A DNA stretch of 64,000 nucleotides from Marinobacter panjinensis (GCF_005298175.1 NZ_SZYH01000001.1:1798001-1862000); one strand, 5' to 3'. Shown: positions 18,441 through 28,645, numbered from the stretch's first letter. The notes: generated from the sequence alone by a model not told the origin. Translations and numbers: made by a program.

Positions 18441-19310
18441 ATGGAAACCCAGAAACAGTTCAAGCGCCGCTTCAGCTTTGAGTTTTTCCCACCCAAGACC
18501 GACAAGGGCTGGGAAAAGCTGCAGGGCGTTCGCAACACGCTGGCAGAGGTTGACCCAGATTTCTTCTCTGTCACCTTTGGCGCTGGCGGCTCCACCCGGG
18601 ACCGCACCGTGCAAACGGTGCTGGACCTGCACAAGCGGGGCGTGTCCACGGCACCGCACCTGTCCTGTGTGGGCGCCACCCGCGACAGCATTGCAGAACT
18701 GCTGGACGTGTACCGTGAAAACGGCATCAACCGCATCGTCGCCCTGCGGGGCGATATGCCCTCCGGCATGGGTGCGGCCGGTGAGCTGCGCTACGCCAAT
18801 GAGCTGGTGACATTCATTCGCGAGCACAGCGGCGATACCTTTAATATTGAAGTAGCGGCCTACCCGGAATTCCATCCCCAGGCCCGGACCGCGGAAGATG
18901 ACCTGAAGAACTTCGCCCGCAAGGTCGAAGCCGGCGCCAACAGCGCCATCACACAGTACTTCTTCAACGCGGACAGCTACTTCTACTTTATTGACCGGCT
19001 GGAAAAAATGGGCGTTACCATTCCGGTGGTGCCGGGCATCATGCCCATCGTCAACTTCTCCAACCTGACCCGCTTCTCCGACATGTGCGGCGCGGAAATC
19101 CCCCGATGGATCCGCAAGCAGTTGGAAGCCTACGGCGACGACAGCGACAGCATCCGCAAGTTCGGCGAGGAAGTGGTCACCCGCATGTGCGAAAAGTTGC
19201 TCGCCGCCGGGGCGCCGGGGTTGCACTTCTATACCCTGAACCAGGCGGAGCCCAGTGTCAGTATCTGGAAGAACCTGGGGCTTGGTGAGCGGGAGAAGAT
19301 TGCGTTTTGA
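18441..19310 (+). CDS. metF: 5,10-methylenetetrahydrofolate reductase
   Basis: A 289-residue flavoprotein making 5-methyltetrahydrofolate for methionine synthesis. Family segments are RFSFEFFPPKTDKGWEKL, FSVTFGAGGSTRDRT, ALRGDMPSG and FFNADSYFYFIDRL. It completes the local methionine cycle with metK and ahcY. A weak CAGGTAG ribosome-binding site precedes the ATG. A REP-like pair follows the stop. Confidence 0.96.
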   Translation: METQKQFKRRFSFEFFPPKTDKGWEKLQGVRNTLAEVDPDFFSVTFGAGGSTRDRTVQTVLDLHKRGVSTAPHLSCVGATRDSIAELLDVYRENGINRIVALRGDMPSGMGAAGELRYANELVTFIREHSGDTFNIEVAAYPEFHPQARTAEDDLKNFARKVEAGANSAITQYFFNADSYFYFIDRLEKMGVTIPVVPGIMPIVNFSNLTRFSDMCGAEIPRWIRKQLEAYGDDSDSIRKFGEEVVTRMCEKLLAAGAPGLHFYTLNQAEPSVSIWKNLGLGEREKIAF

Positions 19311-19323
19311 TGGCGGTTTTTTG

Positions 19324-19428
19324 TGTCGGATTACGGCCCTGCGGGCCTAATCCGACCTACATTCCAATACCGACAATTTTGCAGTAAACCGTAGGTCGGA
19401 TTAGGCCCGAAAGGGCCGTAATCCGACA
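19324..19428. repeat. REP-like head-to-head pair, copy 2
   Basis: Palindromes at 19324-19360 and 19391-19428, in inverted orientation, with outer TGTCGGATTA/CCGACCTAC ends as in copy 1. The inner stems (GGCCCTGCGGGCC and GGCCCGAAAGGGCC) differ from copy 1 but stay self-paired. It is located 3' of metF. The rest of the 309-bp gap upstream of the ABC transporter shows only an AT-rich stretch with TATAAA near 19510, a possible -10. Confidence 0.9.
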
Positions 19429-19619
19429 AATTCCTCCTACCTCCCCCCTGAATTACCCCCACCCAACCATTTGATTTCCTGCATTTCTCCGGTTAATGGT
19501 CTAAAGTATAAAAGTTGCAGTTCCATTAACTGCCCCCGGGGAGAACTGGCTTGATCAGCCTGCATTTCCGGAGCACTCCACCAGGTGCACGGGCAACAAA
19601 AGCAAAAACGGGAGATTGT

Positions 19620-20378
19620 ATGAGCACCAAATGGATTAAAACGGTTGGCGCAACGCTGGCATTCACCGTGGCCGCAGGAACCGTCAGTGCAGAGACCCTG
19701 CGTGTCGTCACCGACCCCAGCTTCGTACCTTTTGAGATGATGGATCAGGAAACCGGTGAGATGATCGGCTTCGACATGGAGATCATCCGCGAAGTAGCAG
19801 AGCGTGCCGGCTTTGAGATCGACCTGAACACCATGGACTTCAACGGCATCATTCCTGCCCTGCAGACCGGTAACGTGGATATCGCCATCGCAGGCATCAC
19901 TATCACCGAAGAGCGTGGGGAAATCGTCGATTTCTCCGACCCGTATTACGATTCCGGCCTGCGGATTATGGTGCGCCAGGACAACGATGAGGTCGAAGAG
20001 ATTTCTGACCTCGAAGGCAAGAAAATCGGCACCAAAATTGGCAGCACCAGTTACGACTACCTGGTGAAAACCCTGGACGAAGACGACGGCGTAACGCCGT
20101 ATCCGGGCAGCTCCGACATGTACATGTCTCTGATGTCAGGCGCTGTTGACGCGGTTTTCTATGACGCGCCCAACGTTGGCTACTTCGCCAAGACCCGAGG
20201 CGAAGGCAAGGTGAAAACCGTTGGCAAGCTTTATGAAGGCCAGCAATACGGCATCGCGCTCAAGAAAGGCAGCGAATGGGTGGACGACGTCAATGACGCC
20301 CTGGCTGAGATCAAGGAAGACGGCACCTACAAGGAAATCTACGAGAAGTGGTTCGGCCCCCTGCCGGAAGACAAGTAA
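19620..20378 (+). CDS. Amino-acid ABC transporter substrate-binding protein
   Basis: A 252-residue periplasmic protein with a signal peptide (MSTKWIKTVGATLAFTVA, cleavage after VSA). Family 3 solute-binding features are LRVVTDPSFVPFEM, GFDMEIIREVAERAGF and DIAIAGITITEERGEIVDFS. The ligand is probably a polar amino acid such as glutamine, by similarity to GlnH. ATG 19620 has GGGAG upstream and starts the signal peptide. It is the first gene of a three-gene transporter operon. Confidence 0.93.
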   Translation: MSTKWIKTVGATLAFTVAAGTVSAETLRVVTDPSFVPFEMMDQETGEMIGFDMEIIREVAERAGFEIDLNTMDFNGIIPALQTGNVDIAIAGITITEERGEIVDFSDPYYDSGLRIMVRQDNDEVEEISDLEGKKIGTKIGSTSYDYLVKTLDEDDGVTPYPGSSDMYMSLMSGAVDAVFYDAPNVGYFAKTRGEGKVKTVGKLYEGQQYGIALKKGSEWVDDVNDALAEIKEDGTYKEIYEKWFGPLPEDK

Positions 20379-20447
20379 AACTGAGAACCACAGCCGGGGC
20401 GCACAATGCCCCGGCTGGCAACTCCCCATCCAACGGAGACATCCACT

Positions 20448-21119
20448 GTGGAATTCCAGTTTCAGTTTGACTGGCAGGCTGCCATCAACTCGATTCCTTA
20501 CCTGCTTAAAGGTATTCCCTACACGCTTCTTATTTCCTTTGGCGGCCTTGCCATCGGCTTTGTTCTCGGCATCATTTTCGGCTTGCTGAGTATCAATAAA
20601 AAGTGGTTCTTGCGCTGGCCTGCCACTGCCTACATCGAAATTTTTCGCGGCACCCCGATCCTGGTTCAGGTGCTGTTCATCTTCTATGGTTTGCCCGATC
20701 TGGTGGGCGGCCCGATTGACCCGCTGACCGCCGGTATCGCAGCCATTGCCCTGAACTCTGGCGCCTACATCTCGGAAGTTGTCCGGGGCGGCGTGCAGTC
20801 TATCGACAAGGGCCAGACCGAAGCGGGCCTGTCGCTCGGGTTGTCGCGATCCCAGACCTTCTGGTCGATCATCTGGCCCCAGGCTTTCCGCCGCATGATC
20901 CCGCCACTGGGCAACCAGGCGATCGTGAGCATCAAGGACACCTCCCTGTTCTCGGTCATCGGTGTGGGTGAGCTGGTTCGTCAGGGCCAGGTGTATATCG
21001 CCAATACCTTTACCGCCTTCGAGGTCTACTTCGTGGTGGCGCTCATGTACCTCGCGATTACCCTCTCCCTCTCTCTCGTGCTCCGCTACATCGAGCGGCG
21101 CGGACTGGCTTCTGTCTGA
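20448..21119 (+). CDS. Amino-acid ABC transporter permease
   Basis: An inner-membrane permease of the HisMQ/GlnP type with about five helices. It has the EAA-loop pattern ALNSGAYISEVVRGGVQSI...GQTEAGLSLGLS and the TPILVQVLFIFYGLP segment. I prefer the GTG at 20448 (GGAG 9 bp upstream, MEFQFQFDWQAA); ATG 20406 is an alternative that adds 14 unlikely residues. A single permease gene implies a homodimeric channel. Confidence 0.93.
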   Translation: MEFQFQFDWQAAINSIPYLLKGIPYTLLISFGGLAIGFVLGIIFGLLSINKKWFLRWPATAYIEIFRGTPILVQVLFIFYGLPDLVGGPIDPLTAGIAAIALNSGAYISEVVRGGVQSIDKGQTEAGLSLGLSRSQTFWSIIWPQAFRRMIPPLGNQAIVSIKDTSLFSVIGVGELVRQGQVYIANTFTAFEVYFVVALMYLAITLSLSLVLRYIERRGLASV

Positions 21120-21132
21120 AGGATAGGTACCC

Positions 21133-21879
21133 ATGACTCAGATCGTGCAAATGCGGGGCTTAAACAAGTACTTCGGTACCCTGCATGTCCTCAAGGAAAT
21201 CGACCTTACCGTTGAAGCCGGCGAAGTGGTGGTGATTATCGGCGCCAGTGGCTCCGGCAAATCCACGCTCATCCGCTGCGTCAACGGCCTGGAAGAGTTT
21301 GAATCCGGCAAGCTGATCGTGGACGGCAATGAGCTTGCGCCGAAAAGCGGCAATCCGAAAGCCCTGGCGGAAATCCGCAAGGAAGTGGGCATGGTATTCC
21401 AGCAGTTCAATCTCTTCCCGCACCTCACCGTGAAGAAAAACATCATGCTGGCACCCATGAAGGTCAAGGACACTCCCCAGACCATCGCCAATGCGACCGC
21501 AGAGCGGTTGCTGAACCGCGTGGACATTGCCAGCCAGGCAGACAAGTACCCCACCCATCTGTCCGGCGGCCAGCAACAGCGGGTAGCCATTGCCCGTGCG
21601 CTGGCCATGGAACCCAGACTGATGCTGTTCGACGAACCCACCTCGGCGCTGGACCCGGAAATGATCGGCGAAGTGCTGGATGTTATACGGGAACTGGCCA
21701 GGGAAGGCATGACCATGATGGTGGTCACTCACGAGATGGGCTTCGCCCGGGAAGTCGCCGACCGCGTGATCTACATCCACGAAGGCCAGATTGTCGAGGA
21801 AGGCAAGCCGGCGGATGTGTTCGACAACCCGCAGAATGAGCGTACCCAGTCGTTCCTGAGCCGGGTGCTGTCGCACTGA
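21133..21879 (+). CDS. Amino-acid ABC transporter ATP-binding protein
   Basis: A 248-residue ATPase of the GlnQ/HisP type: Walker [12 protein letters not shown]-loop [12 protein letters not shown], signature [15 protein letters not shown], Walker [14 protein letters not shown] and the H-loop in VVTHEMGF. It follows the permease by 13 bp with AGGATAGGT upstream and closes the operon. Confidence 0.95.
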   Translation: MTQIVQMRGLNKYFGTLHVLKEIDLTVEAGEVVVIIGASGSGKSTLIRCVNGLEEFESGKLIVDGNELAPKSGNPKALAEIRKEVGMVFQQFNLFPHLTVKKNIMLAPMKVKDTPQTIANATAERLLNRVDIASQADKYPTHLSGGQQQRVAIARALAMEPRLMLFDEPTSALDPEMIGEVLDVIRELAREGMTMMVVTHEMGFAREVADRVIYIHEGQIVEEGKPADVFDNPQNERTQSFLSRVLSH

Positions 21880-21900
21880 TCATCTCACCCGTCACGCGCT

Positions 21901-22389
21901 CTAGAGCAACTGGCGGGTGATTCTGTACTCCTTCTCGATCTTGGTATGGGAATCATCCGCCAGAAACCGGGCAATCTTCTTGCCCAGCAGTGGCACTTCG
22001 CACAGGACATTCAGCGTGACGTAGTTGATACAGGCCCGGTCTGTGCCCTGAAGCCGCATGTTGCCCTTGATTTTTGCCGGAACGCCCTCGATCCGCACCC
22101 GGAATTCGCAATGCCATTCGCCGTCGTCCTTGCGGAGCCAGTGCTCTTCCTGCCGCACCCGGTTCCACTCCCGGTGAAAGCCGGAGAGAATACCGGGCAC
22201 CTCGGTTGAGGCCATCATTTCCCGTTCCACCACAACCTTCGCCGATAGCTCATCGCGGCTCAGTTCCGGTACCCGCACGTTACGGGAACCCAGTCGCTGG
22301 TTTTTCTCGTGGATGTGGGCTTCGTCGAAGAAGGCGCCCAGCACCCGCTCCAGGCCAGCATCGTATGAATGTCTCAGTTCCAGTTCCAT
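21901..22389 (-). CDS. DUF2505 domain protein
   Basis: A 162-residue cytoplasmic protein beginning MELELRHSYDAGLERVLGAFFDE, typical of DUF2505 (a START/SRPBCC-like lipid-binding fold). The middle holds two acidic and basic alternating strands (HCEFRVRIEGVPAKIKGNMRL). ATG 22389 has GGAGG upstream; the longer frame to 22452 is rejected. It is convergent with the ABC transporter. Function unknown. Confidence 0.8.
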   Translation of the reverse strand: MELELRHSYDAGLERVLGAFFDEAHIHEKNQRLGSRNVRVPELSRDELSAKVVVEREMMASTEVPGILSGFHREWNRVRQEEHWLRKDDGEWHCEFRVRIEGVPAKIKGNMRLQGTDRACINYVTLNVLCEVPLLGKKIARFLADDSHTKIEKEYRITRQLL

Positions 22390-22558
22390 AACGGCCTCCG
22401 TGAATGAATGACCCGATTGTGGGCAAGGCGTGCTGCAGGCACATTGGCCCACCGGTCATTGGTGGTTGGCACAGTGGTCAGCGGCCGCTGTTAACTGTAA
22501 TATCCGCACAGGTTAACCGCCGAGAATTCATAACCTGAGCGTCTGACGGAGATTTATC

Positions 22559-23911
22559 ATGCGTAATGCTGACCTCGTCGCCCGCGGCCTTAAATCCGTA
22601 TGGCATCCCTGCACCCAGATGAAAGACCATGAAGGAACTTTGCCACTGGTTCCGATCAAGCGTGGTGAAGGCGTCTGGCTCGAGGATTTCGAGAACAACC
22701 GTTACATTGACGCGGTGAGCTCCTGGTGGGTCAACCTGTTCGGTCACGCCAATCCGCGAATCAACGCCGCGATTCAGGAACAGATCGGCCAGCTGGAGCA
22801 TGTGATCCTGGCCGGATTTACCCACGAGCCTGTGGTAAACCTGTCAGAACGGCTTATTGAAGTGACCCCGGAAGGCCTCAACAAGTGCTTTTACGCCGAC
22901 AACGGCTCTTCCGCGATCGAAGCGGCGCTCAAGATGAGCTTCCATTACTGGAAAAACCACGGCAAGCCGGGCAAGAAAAACTTCGTGAACCTGAGCAACA
23001 GTTATCACGGAGAAACCCTGGGCGCCCTGGCCCTGGGCGATGTTTCACTCTACAAGGACACCTATCAGCCGTTATTGATGGAAGTGCTGACGGCGCCCTC
23101 TCCGGACGCCTTCAACAAGGAGCCGGGTGAAACTGACGAGGAATACGCCCTGCGGCAGTTCGAGGCCATGGAGGCGCTGCTCGCAGAAAAACACGATGAA
23201 ATCTGCGCCGTGGTGGTGGAGCCCCTGATCCAGTGCGCCGGTGGCATGCGCATGCACCACCCCATTTACCACACCAAACTGCGTGAAGCCTGTGACCGGT
23301 ATGGCGTGCACCTGATCGCCGACGAGATTGCCGTGGGATTCGGCCGCACCGGTACCCTGTTTGCGTGCGAGCAGTCCGGCATTACGCCGGACTTCATGTG
23401 CCTGTCCAAAGGCCTGACCGCCGGCTACCTGCCGCTGTCCGTGGTGCTCACCACCGATAAGGTCTATAACGCTTTCTACGACGACTATGAAACCCTGAAG
23501 GCGTTCCTGCACAGCCACAGCTACACCGGCAACCCCATCGGCTGCGCCGTTGCCCTGGCGACCCTGGACATCTTCCGCGACGACAATGTGATCGAGAACA
23601 ACAAGCGCCTGAGCACCTGCATGGCCGACTCCGTGGCCCACCTGGCGGACCATCCCAACGTTGGCGACATCCGCCAGCACGGCATGACCCTGGCGGTGGA
23701 AATGGTCAAGAACAAGGCCACCAAGGAGCCTTTCCCCTGGCAGGAGCGCCGCGGCATCCGGGTATACCAGCACGCCCTCACCCGACAATCGCTGTTGCGG
23801 CCGCTGGGCAATGTGGTCTACTTTATGCCCCCTTATGTGATCACCGAAGAACAGATCCGCCACTTGGCCCAGGTGGCCACTGAAGGCATCGAAATCGCAG
23901 TACGGGACTGA
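22559..23911 (+). CDS. bioA: Adenosylmethionine-8-amino-7-oxononanoate aminotransferase
   Basis: A 450-residue class III PLP aminotransferase for biotin synthesis, using SAM as amino donor. It shows SVWHPCTQMKDHE, VSSWWVNLFGHANPRIN, NSYHGETLGALALGDV, LIADEIAVGFGRTGTLFACEQ and the PLP lysine in CLSKGLTAGYLPLS. It is followed by rsmE 10 bp later. The other bio genes are not in the window. Confidence 0.95.
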   Translation: MRNADLVARGLKSVWHPCTQMKDHEGTLPLVPIKRGEGVWLEDFENNRYIDAVSSWWVNLFGHANPRINAAIQEQIGQLEHVILAGFTHEPVVNLSERLIEVTPEGLNKCFYADNGSSAIEAALKMSFHYWKNHGKPGKKNFVNLSNSYHGETLGALALGDVSLYKDTYQPLLMEVLTAPSPDAFNKEPGETDEEYALRQFEAMEALLAEKHDEICAVVVEPLIQCAGGMRMHHPIYHTKLREACDRYGVHLIADEIAVGFGRTGTLFACEQSGITPDFMCLSKGLTAGYLPLSVVLTTDKVYNAFYDDYETLKAFLHSHSYTGNPIGCAVALATLDIFRDDNVIENNKRLSTCMADSVAHLADHPNVGDIRQHGMTLAVEMVKNKATKEPFPWQERRGIRVYQHALTRQSLLRPLGNVVYFMPPYVITEEQIRHLAQVATEGIEIAVRD

Positions 23912-23921
23912 CCAACACACC

Positions 23922-24656
23922 ATGCGCATCCCTCGTATCTACACCGACTCTCCTCTGAAAGAGGGAGCCACGGCTGACCTGGACGACAACGCGGCACAGC
24001 ATGTTGGCCGCGTGCTGCGCATGCAGCCGGGCCAGGAACTGCTGCTGTTCAACGGCGACGGCAACGACTACCCCGCCACCATCACCGAGTCGGGCAAAAA
24101 ACGGGTGGAAGTCCGGGTTGGCAGTCCGATGGAAAACGCCACCGACTCTCCCCTGGAGATCGTCCTCGGACAGACACTCTCCAAGGGTGACCGCATGGAC
24201 TACGCCGTTCAGAAAGCCGTGGAAATGGGCGTCACCCGCATCGTGCCCCTGACCACCGAACGCTGCGACGTAAAACTCAAGGGCGACCGCGAAGACAAAC
24301 GCCTGCGCCACTGGCAATCCGTCGCCACCAGCGCCGCCGAACAATGCGGACGCGCCCGGGTGCCCGAGATATTACCCGTGATGACCCTGGAGGACTGGTT
24401 CGAACACACCGGTAACTGTGACCTGCGCCTGGTCCTCCACCACCGCACCGAACAGTCCCTGAACACCATGACCAAACCCGCCCGGGTCGCCCTGATGATC
24501 GGCCCTGAAGGCGGCCTCAGCGCGGACGAAATCAACGCCGCCGAAACCGCCGGCTTCCTCCCCGTCGCCCTCGGCCCGCGCGTCCTCAGAACCGAAACCG
24601 CGCCGGTCGCCGCCATGGCCCTGTGCCAGTGGCTATGGGGCGACATCGGCAGTTAA
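23922..24656 (+). CDS. rsmE: 16S rRNA (uracil1498-N3)-methyltransferase
   Basis: A 244-residue SPOUT-class methyltransferase. The N-terminal PUA-like part (MRIPRIYTDSPL, AAQHVGRVLRMQPGQELLLFNGDG) is followed by the knot motifs MIGPEGGLSADEINAAE and ALGPRVLRTETAPVAAMA. The expected RsmE length is met. It lies in tandem with bioA, but no strong ribosome-binding site is visible, so translational coupling is possible. Confidence 0.95.
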   Translation: MRIPRIYTDSPLKEGATADLDDNAAQHVGRVLRMQPGQELLLFNGDGNDYPATITESGKKRVEVRVGSPMENATDSPLEIVLGQTLSKGDRMDYAVQKAVEMGVTRIVPLTTERCDVKLKGDREDKRLRHWQSVATSAAEQCGRARVPEILPVMTLEDWFEHTGNCDLRLVLHHRTEQSLNTMTKPARVALMIGPEGGLSADEINAAETAGFLPVALGPRVLRTETAPVAAMALCQWLWGDIGS

Positions 24657-24778
24657 ACAATATCCGACCGTGCCGCCGTCGCATGCAGGCAGCCAAGTCA
24701 TTGACAGAAGCGACGCCTGACAACATGATCCCTGTCGAGTAAAAAGCTGAATCTGTGGAAGACAACTCCGTGATTCGG

Positions 24779-24890
24779 GCTGCATGACGGGGAGGGTTCT
24801 CCAAAACTGTGCGGAGCCATGGATGGCGGAGCTCAAGCGCCACATGGATGTGCTTGAGCGTGTTTTGGAGAACCCTCCCCGTCATGCAGC
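24779..24890. repeat. Long-armed hairpin element copy 5
   Basis: The arms at 24779-24807 and 24862-24890 are perfectly complementary over 29 bp. The 54-nt loop is identical, on the opposite strand, to that of copy 7 at 61511-61564. It contains GCCATGGATGGC and CACATGGATGTG. It lies between rsmE and the DUF445 gene, both on the plus strand; nothing else is seen in this 276-bp gap. Confidence 0.92.
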
Positions 24891-24932
24891 AGGCACCAAA
24901 TCACCAATAACCAGCAAAAAAGCGAACACCGG

Positions 24933-26162
24933 ATGACAAGCCTGCTAAGCAACCCAGAATTCTGGCAATACCTCAGTATCCCGGTCATTGCCGCCCTGAT
25001 TGGCTGGACCACCAACTGGCTCGCCATCAAGATGACCTTCTACCCGCTGGAATTCGTCGGCATACCACCATTATTGGGCTGGCAGGGCATCATCCCCTCC
25101 AAGGCGCGAAAAATGGCCGCCATCAGCGTCGACGCCACCATCTCCAAAATTGGCACAGTGCGGGAAATCTTCCAGCAGATCGACCCCAAGGTACTCGCCG
25201 CCCACATCATCTATACCGTCGAACCCCGCACCGAAGAATACGTCGATGAACTGATGCTCAAAGAGCACCCCACATTCTGGGAAAACCTGCCGGCCTCCGC
25301 CAGAAACATGGTCTACGACCGGGTACGGAAATCCACGCCGCAACTGGTGGACAACCTGGTGGGCGACGTATCCGACAACATCGAAGACCTGCTGGACATC
25401 AAGAGCATGGTCATCGAACGTCTGGCGAAAGACAAACGCTTGCTGAACCGGATATTTATAGAGTGTGGCGAAGTGGAATTCCGCTTCATCATCAACTCCG
25501 GCTTCTACTTCGGTTTCCTGTTCGGCCTGATACAAATGACCGTCTGGTACTTCTACCAGAGCTGGTGGGTGCTGCCCTTCTTTGGTTTGCTGGTGGGCTG
25601 GGCCACCAACTGGATCGCACTGAACGTGATCTTCCGGCCGCTGCATGAGAAGAAAGTCGGGCCTGTCCGGCTGCAGGGGCTGTTCCTCAAGCGCCAGCAG
25701 GAAGTGGCCGAGTCGTTTTGCCACATCGTGACCCATGAAATCCTCACCGTCGGTAATATCATCAACGCCATACTCGAAGGCCCGAAAGGCGACCGTGCAC
25801 GCAACATGGTCAAAAAGCACATCAAGCCACTGGTGGATGAAACTGCGGGCATGGGCAAGGCCCTGACCCAGGTGGCCTTTGGGCCAACAGGATTCGCGAC
25901 CCTGAAGAACCAGGTAGGACAGAAAGCCATCGATATTTCCCGAAGCTCGTTCAACAACCCGGTGTTCGAAACGGACCGGGCCAGAGCCGTGGAAACCATC
26001 ATGGTTGAACGCATGATTGCCCTGTCCTCGGAAGAGTTCCAGGACCTGCTGCGCCCCTGCTTCCAGGAAGACGAGATCAAGCTGATACTGGTGGGTGCCT
26101 TCCTGGGCTTCGCAGCCGGCATCTGCCAGCTGGTCTTTGTATTCGGCGGCTCGATTCTCTGA
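24933..26162 (+). CDS. DUF445 family membrane protein
   Basis: A 409-residue protein with an N-terminal helix (YLSIPVIAALIGWTTNWLAI), a central pair of helices (FGFLFGLIQMTVWYFY, LPFFGLLVGWATNWIALNVIF) and a C-terminal helix (LVGAFLGFAAGICQLVFVF). Duplicated GW(T/A)TNW(L/I)A motifs are characteristic of DUF445 (YheB-like). Probably inner membrane; function unknown. The intervening soluble segments are helix-rich. Confidence 0.88.
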   Translation: MTSLLSNPEFWQYLSIPVIAALIGWTTNWLAIKMTFYPLEFVGIPPLLGWQGIIPSKARKMAAISVDATISKIGTVREIFQQIDPKVLAAHIIYTVEPRTEEYVDELMLKEHPTFWENLPASARNMVYDRVRKSTPQLVDNLVGDVSDNIEDLLDIKSMVIERLAKDKRLLNRIFIECGEVEFRFIINSGFYFGFLFGLIQMTVWYFYQSWWVLPFFGLLVGWATNWIALNVIFRPLHEKKVGPVRLQGLFLKRQQEVAESFCHIVTHEILTVGNIINAILEGPKGDRARNMVKKHIKPLVDETAGMGKALTQVAFGPTGFATLKNQVGQKAIDISRSSFNNPVFETDRARAVETIMVERMIALSSEEFQDLLRPCFQEDEIKLILVGAFLGFAAGICQLVFVFGGSIL

Positions 26163-26285
26163 TTTTTAGCGCCGGAAAACGGACAGTTATGTCGGTTTAT
26201 GCTAGGCATAACGGCTGCCGGGATCTATACTCCGAGAGTACGGGTATGTATTTCCCGGCGACTATTCTTTTCCCGGAGGCATCGG

Positions 26286-27326
26286 ATGCCAGGCTTTTTT
26301 TCCTGGATTTCAGGACTATTCACTTCCGACGAGCCAGTCATCGCCTCAACCCCTGAATCCCGCCTGCTTAATCCATCTGCGCCGGTGGATGACAATTCAG
26401 CCACAGATCCCGCACTGATCGACCAGCTGGAAGAAAACCTGTTCTGTTGGCTGCTGGACTCGCCCCCGGCGACGCTGCGCTCAGAGCCCGGACAATGGGA
26501 GCACGTTCTGGGCAACCTGCGCGGGCGAATTGCCAACCAGGAACTGGACGAGTTACCACGCCAACCCATGACCCTGCCCATGCTGATGCGGGCTCTCTCC
26601 GATGAGAAGTCGGACCGCCACCATCTGACAAAGATCATCCTCAACGATCCGGCACTGACCGACCAATTGCTACAGGTTGCCAACAGCCCCTATTTCCGGC
26701 CCGGCGACCAGCCCATAGACTCTGTGGATCAGGCCGTATTTTTGCTGGGACTGGACGGCATTCGCAACGTGATTTCAGCCGCTATCATGCGGCCGATGAT
26801 GGCGGCCCGAAACAGCCGCGAAGCCCTTTTCGCCCAGAGGGTCTGGCGCTGGGGGCTTACCTGCGCCCGAAGTGCGGAGCTGATTGCCAGGATTCAGGGC
26901 CAGGATACCAGCGTCTTTTTTGTGGCGGGGTTGCTGCCGGCGCTTTCCTACATCACCTTGCGAAGAGAGCTGCAGCGAATCTGCCGTGCTGAACCTGGAA
27001 TGACAGAGGCGCCGCCCTCACTGATACACAGCGCCCTCTCCCGCTACCAGTGGGCCACGTCACAGTTGCTGGCCAACGAATGGAATCTTCCACCCAAGTA
27101 CCACGCGCAACTGCTGGCGGCAGAACGCCCCGCTCCGAATCAGAAGCAATCCCCACTTAATGACGGCATCATTGTCGGCACCCGGGAGGTGTTGCGGCAT
27201 GCACACCAGCGCAACATGCCTGAGGGAGACGTGCTGCGTATCATTCATATCTCCGGTGAGCAGTTTACCCGGGTGCGAAAATCCATCCTCGATGTTCTTG
27301 AGGCCGGTGCCAAAACCCGCGCCTAG
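26286..27326 (+). CDS. HDOD domain protein
   Basis: A 346-residue soluble protein. The region from about residue 95 matches HDOD: LPMLMRALSDEKSDRHHLTKII, DPALTDQLLQVANSPYF and VDQAVFLLGLDGIRNVI. HDOD proteins are signalling scaffolds related to HD phosphohydrolases but lacking the metal residues. I start at ATG 26286 (GGAGG upstream, MPGFFSWISGLF). Its stop overlaps the convergent yihY-type stop by 3 bp. Confidence 0.9.
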   Translation: MPGFFSWISGLFTSDEPVIASTPESRLLNPSAPVDDNSATDPALIDQLEENLFCWLLDSPPATLRSEPGQWEHVLGNLRGRIANQELDELPRQPMTLPMLMRALSDEKSDRHHLTKIILNDPALTDQLLQVANSPYFRPGDQPIDSVDQAVFLLGLDGIRNVISAAIMRPMMAARNSREALFAQRVWRWGLTCARSAELIARIQGQDTSVFFVAGLLPALSYITLRRELQRICRAEPGMTEAPPSLIHSALSRYQWATSQLLANEWNLPPKYHAQLLAAERPAPNQKQSPLNDGIIVGTREVLRHAHQRNMPEGDVLRIIHISGEQFTRVRKSILDVLEAGAKTRA

Positions 27327-28645
27327 GCTTCTTTCGGGCCTTCCGCTTCCTGTCTCAGCAATTCGGCGAAAGTGACTGATTCGTCCTCTGGCGCTCTGGC
27401 TCTGAGTCTTTCGGGGATCCGGTAAGGCAGACGGTCAACCACACGATCCTCATCGTGACGAATAGCCTCAAGAACGCCTCCGATGGTAATCCGGTCCAGC
27501 GACTGGCCCGGAACCAGGCAGTCACCGTTACGACCCGCCAACGCCAGCAGTCGTGCACGAATGAGCTTGTCGCTGATTCCGCGGGTTACTTCGCCGGGCA
27601 CTCGCAGGGTATGTTCAAGATCTTCCTGTTGGGGGGCCGGCCGGCCTTCACTGAATGGTTTTGCCACCAGCCACATCAGTGCCAGGCCGGTATTCTCCTG
27701 CAGTTCCGGGGATAACCTTACCTGGCTGCGCTTGGCGACTGCGCCGGGATTCTGCAGATAGAATGCGATGCTGGAGCCCAGCAAAAGGATGATCCAGTTC
27801 AGGTAGAGCCAGATAAGCAGGATGATACCGATGGCGAAACTGGAATAGATGGCGGCGTATTTCGCCGAGCCTGCCACAAATGAAGCAAACAGCATTCCCG
27901 CAGCCTGCCAGGAAATCCCCGCCACCAGGCCACCAATCAAGGCGTATCGAAACTTGACTCTGGTGTTTGGAATAAACACGTACACGAAGGTGAATGCCCC
28001 GACCACCAGCAGGAACGGGGTGAATCGGGTGGCGAAGATGACCACCTCCCCCAACGGCTCCACTGCCATCAACGACTGGACAAACGCCGACGAGAAAATG
28101 GTAGCGCTGATGCCTATGGCAGACACCATCAGCAGCGGGCCAATCATGATCACGCTGAGGTAGTTGCTGAAGCGCTGGGCCATGGACCGCATATCCGGCA
28201 CCCGCCAGATCATATTGAAGGAACGCTCGATTTTCTGCACCAGCGAAATCACGGTATAGACCAGCAGAGCCAGGCCCACGGAGCCCAGCACACCTACCTT
28301 CATATTATCCACGAACCCCAGAATCTGTTCGGCAATCTCGATGCCCTGTGGGCCCATGGGCTCAAAGAACTGGTACAGGAAGGGCTCCATACGCTGGTGC
28401 ACGCCCAGCGCCTTGAGCACCGAAAAGCTCAGCGCCAGCAGCGGCACGATGCTCAACAGGGTGGTATAGACCAGACTCATGGCGTGCAGGGTCAGGTTGC
28501 CGGCGATGATGTCCCGCCCCAGCGCATAGGCAGTACGTCCGGTTTTATACAGCCAGGTCCATGGCCAGCTTTGCGGTGGGTTGGGATTGGCCAGAATCCA
28601 GGTTTCAGCTTCCTGAAGCCGGTCTTTGAGTTGGAAAGAAGCCAC
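27323..28645 (-). CDS. YihY/BrkB family membrane protein
   Basis: A 440-residue inner-membrane protein with six predicted helices, matching YihY (formerly RNase BN, now considered unrelated to RNase activity). Landmarks are LTLHAMSLVYTTLLSIVPLLALSF within the first third, GVLGSVGLALLVYTVISLVQKIE, and GGLVAGISWQAAGMLF. The C-terminal about 130 residues are soluble. The start is GTG at 28645 with AGGACG upstream. The 220-bp gap to the dehydrogenase gene holds no clear gene. Confidence 0.9.
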   Translation of the reverse strand: MASFQLKDRLQEAETWILANPNPPQSWPWTWLYKTGRTAYALGRDIIAGNLTLHAMSLVYTTLLSIVPLLALSFSVLKALGVHQRMEPFLYQFFEPMGPQGIEIAEQILGFVDNMKVGVLGSVGLALLVYTVISLVQKIERSFNMIWRVPDMRSMAQRFSNYLSVIMIGPLLMVSAIGISATIFSSAFVQSLMAVEPLGEVVIFATRFTPFLLVVGAFTFVYVFIPNTRVKFRYALIGGLVAGISWQAAGMLFASFVAGSAKYAAIYSSFAIGIILLIWLYLNWIILLLGSSIAFYLQNPGAVAKRSQVRLSPELQENTGLALMWLVAKPFSEGRPAPQQEDLEHTLRVPGEVTRGISDKLIRARLLALAGRNGDCLVPGQSLDRITIGGVLEAIRHDEDRVVDRLPYRIPERLRARAPEDESVTFAELLRQEAEGPKEA